This document shows, piece after piece, positions 1 through 7,958 of a stretch of 29,846 nucleotides of DNA. Under the pieces are notes generated by a model. That model was given only the letters and a program-made list of their open reading frames with translations, was not told where the DNA came from and made no database searches. A program made the translations under genes and the position numbers. The first letter of the stretch is position 1; each line of letters begins with the position of its first letter. Location of the stretch: contig ATSW01009783.1 in the NCBI GenBank assembly GCA_000444245.1, positions 1 to 29,846 of the forward strand, written 5' to 3'. The DNA is from Botryllus schlosseri (taxonomy: Eukaryota; Chordata; Ascidiacea; Stolidobranchia; Styelidae).

Positions 1-69
1 TTTTAGCAAAGTGACTCGAGTCAAGTCAAGTCATACAAAAAAGGTGACTCGAGTCATCCCAACACTGGC
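1..69 (-). mobile_element. Terminal fragment of a hAT-like element
   Basis: On the minus strand this begins CAGTGTTGGGATGACTCGAG, an end sequence typical of hAT-type elements (CAGTG start), followed by ACTCGAGTCA-type subrepeats. The rest runs off the left edge. Confidence 0.5.
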
Positions 70-70
70 A

Positions 71-230
71 TACGGACAATTACCACCCGATATAGCCGAC
101 GTATAATACGATATGGGATCGTTGGAACCCTCAAAATAGTCGGTTCAACAGCTATAGTATGTAGATATTTCGTGAAAGGAGCTATATTTACCCTATATTT
201 TCAATTGTCAATGTCAATCTAGTAGGGAAC
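71..230 (-). repeat. Dispersed repeat, inverted copy of 26768-26930
   Basis: Shares long blocks with the reverse complement of 26768-26930, for example CTGTTGAACCGACTATTTTG and GTGGTAATTGTCCGTA. I estimate roughly 85% identity by eye. At 26.8 kb the same sequence forms the core of a terminal-inverted-repeat element, so this is probably the core of a second, older copy. Confidence 0.75.
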
Positions 231-415
231 CACTGGTAAGAGTTCGATTTACATTCAATCTACCTGAATATACGAACTTTTACTTGGGCAATCCTGGGCA
301 TTGCAGGAATCAGCTTTCTCAGACATATTAACCGAACATGTTTTGTGGACGATATGCCCACTTTTTGCTGGTCTTCAACCTCTGTTGAACACTGAAATTG
401 AAAACGTCGATTCAG

Positions 416-3400
416 GAGTTGGAATCGCATATCAGCAAGAGGACAGAAGAAGAGAAATCGCAACTAGACGAGAAGGTTTATAGCTTCGGTGATTACGTCA
501 CCTACGACGACATGCCGAGCGATGACGAAACTATATATCAATGGTTTGGTGCTGTTGACTGCAATGCAATCAGGTCCATTGATTTCTAATTCATTATGAT
601 GAATTAGGATAACTATATATAATACAATATTCGTTTGTGAACGTAGCATCATTTCTATTACATTGTTTTGGCGTGTCATATCCGTCCTCATCTATTCTTA
701 TCTTCCCTCATATAAGCTTTCGATATGAAGCCACGAAGTACATTTCAGCTTAATCAGTTCTAGCCTAATACCACGAAAGTGGCGTTGAGAGAATGACGGT
801 TTCATTTATAGCTTGTATGTATTAGATACATTGTGCATATGGCGAATCCGTGGAACCAGTTCATTTTGACCGGTTTTAATTACTTTCAGTTACCTATTAT
901 ACTCCGTTTTTTTTTCAGTTTGAATGATCCAAGGGCGGTTGCCGTGGTCGGTGTCGGAATATTTCTCGAAGTGGCATTGATGAACCATGATTGCAATCCG
1001 AACTGTGTCGCTGTGAATAACGGCACCAAAGTTGAGGTGGGCCGCAATGTACAGAAGTAGGCTATTCTTTTGAATTTGCTGTCATTTAGTCTTATCCTAT
1101 ATCGAATTAGAGCAGCAATTGGTTGCCAGCAGAACTTTCGATGGCATAGTCTATTGGTCCCACACAAATGCCCAATTAATGCCTATCATTGTCGTCTAAT
1201 AGTGTTCGGATACTGATAGTGTCTTCGAGTTGATATATCGCGCTACTTTAATCACACAAATACCTATCTATGCAATGGCATCCCAGGCACACCGTTTCCA
1301 TAGATTGTTAAGCACGTTATCAGTCAAATGACGACGTTGAATAATATGGATCTATGCAGGGGAAATTGGCCGTTACATTTGATATCAACGAGTAGTGTTT
1401 CACGTTTTCCAATAGGTGAGAGCAATAAGACCAATCGAGGAATCGGAGGAGCTTTGTCTTAGTTACATCAACCCCATTGACACGCATCCAGGGAGACAGG
1501 AGAGCCTTACGAAGCAATACTACTTTACCTGCAAGTGCAATGAATGCGAAAACGGCAAGTATAGCATGAATAAGATATGTTTACTTAACTCTCACGCAAA
1601 ACCTATGTCGGTTGGTCTCGAAATAATATAGAGTCTGATTTCATAGTAATGCCGGGGAATGGTTTTGGCCGATGACTTTTAACATGGATCTTCTATGATT
1701 AGTGGTTTGTCTCTAAATTTGCGAATAAGGTAGTAACACCAATGGGATGCGTGAGATGCGTATCACAAGGAATGACCATATTTGATTGCAATCCTCCACT
1801 CACGACATGGTTAGCTTGTAGTAAAGAAGATATTGTTACACGCCGTACATGGTACAGCTACCATCTTGTAAAATATAATCTTTACGCTAACCTACGTTGA
1901 ATGTTTTAGGCAGTGAGCAGGAAGATTTAAAAGCAGCTCTGTTGAATGACAAAATCCTGAAAGAGAAGCCGGAAAGCGAAGATTACATCGTGAAAATGAC
2001 TCGAGACGCACTCGTAAGGATGGAGAAAATGAAGTCTGTACGTATACCATGCTTGTAGCCTTGCAACAAAATAGAGATAGGGTACTCGACCGTCCACTGT
2101 ATAATGTTCAAACTAGATCAATAAGAATCTTTTATCATTGTTGAGGTTGCTTTCTGTTTAGATTCAAAACTTCGAACGACTGTACAACCAAGCTGTCGGA
2201 ACATTAAAACAGCAGGACAGTGTTCTCGCGGATACGCACGTTTTGAAAATCGCGGTCTTAAGTAATTGAGGCTATAGCTGAATGTCCTCTGAGGGACCAC
2301 AATGACTTGAAATATTCGTTTCAGACCACCTTGTGGAAGTATGTTCGTATCTAAGAAGGCCGTCAGATGCTTGCGAGTATGCACAAAGGATATCCGATGC
2401 GTACGAGAAGATTCTACCTGCAATACACCCTATTTTGGGAATGTACCTAATGCGAGTAAGTATGTTATAGAAACGATTGTCGAATTCGCTGCCGTTGGTT
2501 TTCTTCATACGGATGAGCATTATGTGAGCACTGAGCACTTTTAAGCAGAGCAAGTCAAAGTAGTCAGCGTTTCTACTCTAGTAGAAGCAGAAGTAGCGAT
2601 TTCAAATACATTTTTATGACAATTGCACTCGTTAAATTGGTTCAATCTTGACTCAAGCAGATTCAAAGTGCAGAAAGTAAGTAGTTTGCCTAACATACTG
2701 TTCAAGTGGAAGTGGAAGTATAGTTTAAGAATGTATCCACCTGAATAAATAGCACAACTTGCGAGTGCGAGTGCGACCGTGCGCGATTGCATTGGAAGCG
2801 GTGAAGTCATTGCGGAGTATATGGATTTCCAAATTCCTGCTTTTCACAACGGATGATCTCAATATTTTAATGACCCGTTTTTCCTCACGCTACCCCGGCC
2901 GAACAGTGCATACCACAAAAGAGACTTGAAAAGCAGCATTATTATTATGTACAATACACAGACGTTTATCAATTGTAATGGTGTCGACAACACCTCGATT
3001 CCTTTAGCGTCCCTAAAATGTATGAGCTATTGAATGAGGTCAACCGGCAGAGAGTTTCAGAACTCTCGTCGGCCGAGTCCCTGAAAACAAACAAAGGAAA
3101 ATTTGGCGAGGGCCGAGGTGTTTGACGACTTTTAATAGATACTCAATCATTATCCTTCCCGTGCTAACAAATCAATTTATTTTTATTATCAATAATAATT
3201 ATTAATATTTAAAATAATGTTATTGTGCTTATAACAACGAAGGTATTTTGCACAACAAACCAATTAATTTCAGCAACAACACTAGCGAACCAAAGCGACC
3301 GCTAAATTTCTTGCAACAACAAAATTTCTGCGAGCACGGTCTGTGCATAACTGCATATACAAGGTCGCTGTGTAGAGTACTATAACCAATAAGCGAGACA

Positions 3401-5522
3401 CGCAGAAAACTGGTTACTGTACAATGACGTAATTGAAAATGTGAAGAGCTTTGTATTGCACAAATTGGTTTGATGTCATGATCAGATTTGTCTGACATTA
3501 GTTTTTTCTGGAAAGGTCCAACTCGCGCAGGTAATACTCGGGCAGAGTAGAGGGAGGGAAAGGCCGCGGCCATAACCGTCGAACCCGGTTTTTGACACAC
3601 ATAATTTGCAGGAATGATTCCAGTTTATTCGCAATTGTGAAAGAGCAGTATATTCTTAGTATTTCCCAAAGCGGCCACAGACCGCGTTGTGTGTTTTAAT
3701 CTAAGGGTGTGCAAATGTATTTCGAGACCGCCCTTTCCGCCCGCGCGGCGACACCTATGACGACATAAAGCTTTGGCCCACATGCAGCTGCCCAAAACGC
3801 GGTGACAAAACGCCGCATAAATGCGTTGAAACCTTGGTCCAAAATGACTGATGCTGGTTGGCCCAAACCCTCAACATCGATATGTCAGGTCTTCGAAATG
3901 GTCGGCACCGAAGTCTCGTCCTTGCCAGCTGATCCCCGAAGTACAAATGTGGCCCGCAGAGAAAAATGATGCACCCTGACTTGAAATCGCGTGCGTCACA
4001 CATTTGTCGTAAAACTTCATTGGGTACAACTGGTTGTCTGCGCATTTTCTATTCCATACATGCCCGAACATACGAAGCATATTGACATTAAAAATGCATT
4101 CATGTCGATGCGTGAGGCTTGGGTTGCGAAATGAAATAATACTCAGATTTGAGTAGCGGCCTAAAAAGTTTAAGAACTACTGCTATAAGATATTCTTCAC
4201 AGTGTTAAGGAATTGTCAACAATGATATACCACGTGTTGATGCAGCTACAAAATCGATTACATGCTCTAAAACATGGGTGTCAAACTCAACTTGTGTCGC
4301 GGGCCGGATTCGAACCTTCAGATCGCTCGCGGGCCGGATTAGTCAAATGATTCTAAAATGTTGCCTCAAAATCCATGCCCTTGTTTTTCACTTGAACACC
4401 TTATTACCAAGCCTATACACGTGATATTATAATATATTACTATCAAGGGGCTCCATTCTAGCAACACCTTTATTCGCAAACAATGGAATTCACGAAACTA
4501 GGATGATTGGCCGGTTGAATACAGCTATACACCCTGAAACAGTGGTTCTAGCGGCGATATACATTTGAATATTTCTATGCTTCCTTTGTTATAGTCGTAA
4601 TCCAGCATTAGCCAGCATTGGTATGCGTTGTGAGGAACACAAGTGATTTGACTGTTATCGCGGACGTTGGAATTGGGTTCACCAGGATTAAATCGCGATT
4701 CAGGTTTCTATGGAGGCCAGGGACCTTTTGAGCCAAAACGGTTGCAGAAGTGTGACATCAAATATTTGAATTATATTTTATGACTATTTTATTCTCCATG
4801 TAGTNTGCGCATAACGGTTTCACATTGATGTTTGCGCTTATGTGAAGAATTACTTTTTGGTCCATTTTTTCATAAATCTCTGACCTCAGTGAGCACATTT
4901 TGCCGTTGTGGAATTGGATGTCAATGCCAGCGACTTGGTTCCTAATGGTGATTAGAGTGAAACGACGACACCGCTGTCGGGTGGTTATAATGTGGCCTAT
5001 GAACATACTCGACATCTGCTGTTGGAATAATTGATGGAAGTATTTCTACCTAAAAATCCAAGTATTTGTTAGATATGTGCTGAATAATTACTAGTGTTTT
5101 TTTTCATTTCCTCAAAATTGCATCGCGGGCCAGATGAAATCGTCTGGCGGGCCGTATGTTTGACACCCCTGCTCTAAAATATTGGCGTCAGACAAATTAA
5201 TTGATGCCGCCTTAACAGCTCGGAGTCCTGCAATGGCAAATTCAGAAACCAGCAGCTTTCGAAACCCTGGGAAGAGCAGGCGGGATACTATCGGTATATC
5301 GTCTTCCACGCTTTTCGGCGATACTGCAATGCTAAACCGACTTGTTTGTCATTTCAGAAAACCCACGGCGACACGCACCCGATCTTCTTGGATGTTGTCG
5401 ATCTGATGCGTCAATGCCACCATGAGATGCAAATGAGTCCCGAGGTACAGAATCAGATGAAGAAAGTCCGAAAGGAAGCCAACTTAGGAATAGGATTGGG
5501 TCTTCCAAATCACAGAACGTGA
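416..5522 (+). CDS. smyd1-like: SMYD1/2-like SET-MYND lysine methyltransferase, 5'-partial, 8 exons
   Basis: Exons: 416-573, 919-1036, 1416-1558, 1914-2037, 2162-2261, 2325-2455, 5219-5293, 5358-5522. All use GT-AG introns and the phases chain without a break, giving 337 residues to a TGA stop. Order: the end of the SET insert (ELESHISKRTEEEK...), SET core with NHDCNPNC (residues 75-82), LCLSYI with the conserved Tyr (109), post-SET CxCxxC (131-136), then a helical TPR-like C-terminal domain (IHPILGMYLMR; ILSKTHGDTHP). The family transfers methyl from S-adenosylmethionine to lysines of histones and other proteins. Similarity seems closest to SMYD1, for example DPRAVAVVGVGIF against human DQRGLQAVGVGIF, but SMYD2 cannot be excluded. 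The MYND zinc finger and N-terminal SET half are absent from the window and presumably lie upstream. Introns are 345, 379, 355, 124, 63, 2763 and 64 bp; the large one is filled with transposons. No disabling change was seen. Homology is strong; exact splice sites are inferred. Confidence 0.88.
919..1036 (+). CDS. smyd1-like: SMYD-like exon: SET core with NHxCxPNC
   Basis: The acceptor follows a long T tract (TTTTTTTTTCAG). The exon encodes residues 54-92, including GVGIF and MNHDCNPNC. In SET enzymes the NHxCxPNC stretch contributes to S-adenosylmethionine binding, and its last Cys joins the post-SET zinc site. I chose the donor GAG|GTGGGC because it gives a gapless match (KVE-VRAIRPIEESEEL) to SMYD1. 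A downstream GT (AAT|GTACAG) would add three residues. Confidence 0.88.
1416..1558 (+). CDS. smyd1-like: SMYD-like exon: end of SET and post-SET zinc motif
   Basis: Encodes residues 93-139, including EELCLSYIN (Tyr of the active site) and YYFTCKCNEC, the post-SET CxCxxC. SMYD1 has EELTVSYID and YYFDCTCEHC at the same spacing. Acceptor CCAATAG|GTG; donor GGCAA|GTATAG in phase 2, which matches the next acceptor at 1914. Confidence 0.88.
2983..3129. repeat. Small palindromic MITE-like element in SMYD intron 6
   Basis: Imperfect terminal inverted repeats, GTCGACAACACCTCG at the left and CGAGGTGTTTGACGAC at the right, enclose an inner hairpin at about 3042-3072 (stem GAGAGTT / AACTCTC). No transposase and no clear target duplication. 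Confidence 0.4.
3705..4184. mobile_element. hAT-type fragment in SMYD intron 6
   Basis: The right end reads GCGGCCTAAAAAGTTTAAGA then ACTACTG, the reverse complement of the common hAT start CAGTAGTTCTTAAACTTTTT. The left end near 3705 (GTGCAAATGTATTTCGAGAC then CGCC) is a plausible but diverged partner. Reading frames inside are short and match no transposase I know. The left boundary is approximate. Confidence 0.4.
4273..5171. mobile_element. 899-bp non-autonomous hAT element in SMYD intron 6
   Basis: Terminal inverted repeats CATGGGTGTCAAAC / GTTTGACACCCCTG, each with a GCGGGCC motif close inside, are flanked by a perfect 8-bp target duplication CTCTAAAA (4265-4272 and 5172-5179). This is diagnostic of the hAT superfamily. 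No transposase frame is evident, so it would have needed transposase supplied elsewhere. The perfect duplication suggests a fairly young insertion. Confidence 0.88.
5219..5293 (+). CDS. smyd1-like: SMYD-like 75-bp penultimate exon
   Basis: This short exon (25 codons, phase 0 at both ends) is easy to miss. It reads LGVLQW...AGGILS and joins KTHGDTHP in the next exon. Human SMYD1 has AGLTNW...AYAILLVTHG at this point, only one residue longer. Without it the protein would lack about 26 residues of the TPR-like domain. Acceptor TTAACAG|CTC, donor TCG|GTATAT. A transposon target duplication ends 39 bp upstream. Confidence 0.75.
5358..5522 (+). CDS. smyd1-like: SMYD-like terminal exon and stop
   Basis: Acceptor TTTGTCATTTCAG|AAA. 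Encodes 54 residues starting KTHGDTHPIFLD, equivalent to THGPSHPITKDLE of SMYD1, then a polar basic tail ending PNHRT and TGA. The preceding intron is 64 bp. Confidence 0.87.
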   Translation, partial: KTHGDTHPIFLDVVDLMRQCHHEMQMSPEVQNQMKKVRKEANLGIGLGLPNHRT

Positions 5523-5757
5523 TTAGATTCCATATATATTGTCCAATGTTTACACACGTTTATACCAGGACTTGATGCATGCTGAACTTAAATAATAATA
5601 ATAATTAGAGCTCCACCGGTATCACAATTTCGAGTCGACACCGATGTTGCCGAATACCAAATATATGATAATAATCACTGATGTTTGGCGTGTGAATTGG
5701 TCTGTTGCGTGTTATTACGTGACGCTTAACTGCTTCCTCTGTTTACACGCATTACGC

Positions 5758-5763
5758 AATAAA
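5758..5763 (+). promoter_or_regulatory. Poly(A) signal AATAAA of the SMYD-like gene
   Basis: A canonical AATAAA lies 236 bp after the stop codon and is followed by a T-rich stretch. It is a sensible 3' end for the methyltransferase transcript, but there is no transcript evidence. Confidence 0.45.
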
Positions 5764-6603
5764 GACCTCGTGTTTTCACTTCTGCAAGTGGAGGACCCAT
5801 CAAATTTAGATTGGGCCTGGCAAATTTAGCTCGTCAGGAATGAGCAGTTGTTTGCTTTCCTCACCTGTTACCATAAACACGAGTGACGGTACAGAGTTTT
5901 CATTATATGGGACTACACTCACTACAGCCTACACAATTCCTTAAGCTACCGGCAACACGATGTGACGAAACTCATTCGTAGTCCAATACCGCTTTAGTGA
6001 CAAGCTGATGCGTTAGAATTCATTTACGGATATATGAAAAACCTACGTTTGGATATTTGGTATCTTTCATGTCAGACGTGCGCTATATGTTGGCCCTGTA
6101 TAAAATGCTTTTTGCGTATAGCTGGTCTAGAGGTCCGTGTAAATTTCTTTTCGGTTATTGTCTGCGCAAGTCTATATTCCGTAATTTCTAACGCGCGTAT
6201 CATATGATATTATGTTGCCAATCACAACACCAGGGTTACTGAGTGCTGTATTACCCTGTTGGTTACTTACATAAAAATTGGATACTATCCGACGCATTTT
6301 AGAATTAAAAAATTATAAACAATAACATTACCACGTCATAAATCAGCTCAAACGCACGGACTCTGCAGATATCAGATCGCGTCATCTGCTGTAAAATAAT
6401 AAGGTCGCGTATATGGTCAACTGACAACAACTTCTTATCTGTTTGGTCTTCATAATTAAGTGCGTGCGTAAACGCGCGTAATCATTATTCACAGGACGTC
6501 ACCAGATTTTGCATAATGTGACAAGTTGCCTTCAACAACATTATGAAATCAATGAAAATCGAATGATGTTCGCATTAGAAGGACGCTTTTCAAAGTGGAC
6601 AAC

Positions 6604-6747
6604 ATGTACTTTAGGACATTTATGAAGGTTATTGTGGTTACTGTAGGAACAGTTCCGCTAGTAACAATATGTCCAGCAGAGAAGGCCCTTATCCCTCGCG
6701 GTCCGCCACCGATTCAAACAATTGGGTGCACTTATCAAGCTTCAAGG
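6604..6747 (+). CDS. Unassigned open frame with signal-peptide-like start; possible first exon
   Basis: From ATG 6604 the frame reads MYFRTFMKVIVVTVGTVPLV followed by TICPAEKALIPRGPPP, a hydrophobic leader of the type seen in secreted proteins, and ends at a good donor (TTCAAG|GTATGG). I found no matching downstream exon and recognise no family. Short leader-like frames arise by chance, so this is only a candidate. Confidence 0.2.
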
Positions 6748-7129
6748 TATGGGTTATGTAGCCTAAAATACTATTCAGTTCTCGTTTCGTATATACTTGA
6801 AGTTTTATTAAGCGGACAGCATGCTGCTGATGTATCGCATTACTTCTGATAGAAACAGTAACCAGCACCCCCAAGTGACATGACCGCAGACATCGAACTA
6901 CTGTACATTAGGGTTTTCACGAGGCTATTTCAATATCTTTGACTCATTTCCAGCAAATCAGTGTCAAATTGATTTTTCAATAATTAGCAATTTCATAATC
7001 CATCACAGGCCTTTATCAAAATGTAAACCCGTGAAATATTAAGCATCACGTTCGCTTCAGAAATGCCTGGAACACGATGTTTGGTCATACCGAAGTGTCG
7101 AAATTTGCCACCTTAAATACTATAATTTC

Positions 7130-7310
7130 AAAAGATGGTCGAAATTTCAATTTAAGAGGGCACAGCTTGTACTGGTCGGAACCGACCCAGATTTGATGTG
7201 TAGCGGTGTGCTAGGCAACCTGACAATTTTATCATTAAGCAAGTGAAATTTGGAAAAAAAGTTATTTTTGAACACTACACTGTACGAGTGTACGTGTACA
7301 ATGCACATTG
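7130..7310 (+). repeat. Fragment of foldback repeat family (copy 1)
   Basis: Matches the right arms at 16440-16600 and 25500-25660: CTGGTCGGAA..., ATTTGATGTGTAGCGGTGTG, AACCTGACAATTT and AAAAAAGTTATTTTTGAAC occur in the same order. Only one arm is present. Confidence 0.55.
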
Positions 7311-7499
7311 AAATCAAATACATGACATTGCGGCCGATGTATGCAACATGCCAAATCGCCAGTCTTGCTATATCAAAGCCACTGGTATGGGTTCTGGAAC
7401 AATGCATCCCTTTCAATAGCGCATATAAGTATAATAATGTAATAAATGACTTCAACATCCAACTCCTGGCTGAAGTAAAAAGGAAATACTTAGAACCAT

Positions 7500-7505
7500 T
7501 TTATT
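7500..7505 (-). promoter_or_regulatory. Possible poly(A) signal of the lipoxygenase-like gene
   Basis: TTTATT on the plus strand reads AATAAA on the minus strand, about 315 bp after the lipoxygenase-like stop codon. The placement is plausible but a motif this short in AT-rich DNA is weak evidence. Confidence 0.25.
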
Positions 7506-7819
7506 ACNTCATAGGTACAAAAGGAAGAGAGAGTGAGTGTACTTTTCAACAGGATTGCATTTGTTAAATAACGTAAGACCATGAACTTTTCCGAATACGT
7601 ATCCTGCTTGAGCTAGTTCTTTCTGTGGCGGCGTTCATGCACGCTGCCCATTGTTCACATTCCCGGTCGATAGCCGATTTAGAACAACCGCCTTTCCGTC
7701 GCATATCCACCCATCACATTCTCGCAAGAGACGACGGTAATCATATCATCTCTTAACGCACAAAGCCTGTGCCGTGTGCATCAAGCTTGCTTTGCCATCT
7801 TTCAACACCTCGTGAAAAG

Positions 7820-7958
7820 TCAGAAGCACACACTGCGTAATAGCTTGTCCCCGGTAACGATGGCCTCGCCTCTTTGCTTGATAATTGCGCTTGCATCTTT
7901 GATGTCAGTCAAGAAATTCTCGGCAGCCGCGATTGCAAGTGGATCGGTAAATTCATAT
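7820..7958 (-). CDS. Lipoxygenase-like terminal exon
   Basis: 45 codons plus stop. YEFTDPLAIAAAENF aligns with the family's HF-EKPVKEAMARF, and IIKQRG with VIAERN. The canonical tail PYxYLxPxxIPNSVAI is replaced by EAIVTGDKLLRSVCF, which is shorter and ends in Phe. The main-chain carboxylate of the terminal Ile is an iron ligand in the family, so this end also departs from the norm. Acceptor TTATTTTTCAG|ATA. Confidence 0.75.

Larger units (their letters stand above)
5523..7819. other. Intergenic spacer between the convergent genes
   Basis: Holds the poly(A) signals, a short AAT run at about 5588-5606, the candidate open frame at 6604 and the foldback fragment at 7130. Otherwise AT-rich sequence without recognisable genes or RNAs. 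Confidence 0.6.

Noticed and set aside
301-415. MYND zinc-finger exon upstream of 416
   Set aside because: No Cys/His pattern of a MYND finger was found in any frame; the finger must lie outside the window.
2760-2820. Possible missing SMYD exon reading AIALEAVKSLRSI
   Set aside because: Its splice phases do not connect to 2455 and 5358. The 75-bp exon at 5219-5293 fits phase and SMYD1 homology much better.
3229-3600. 123-codon minus-strand open frame inside the SMYD intron
   Set aside because: No recognisable family or splice support; the composition looks like chance or transposon-derived sequence.
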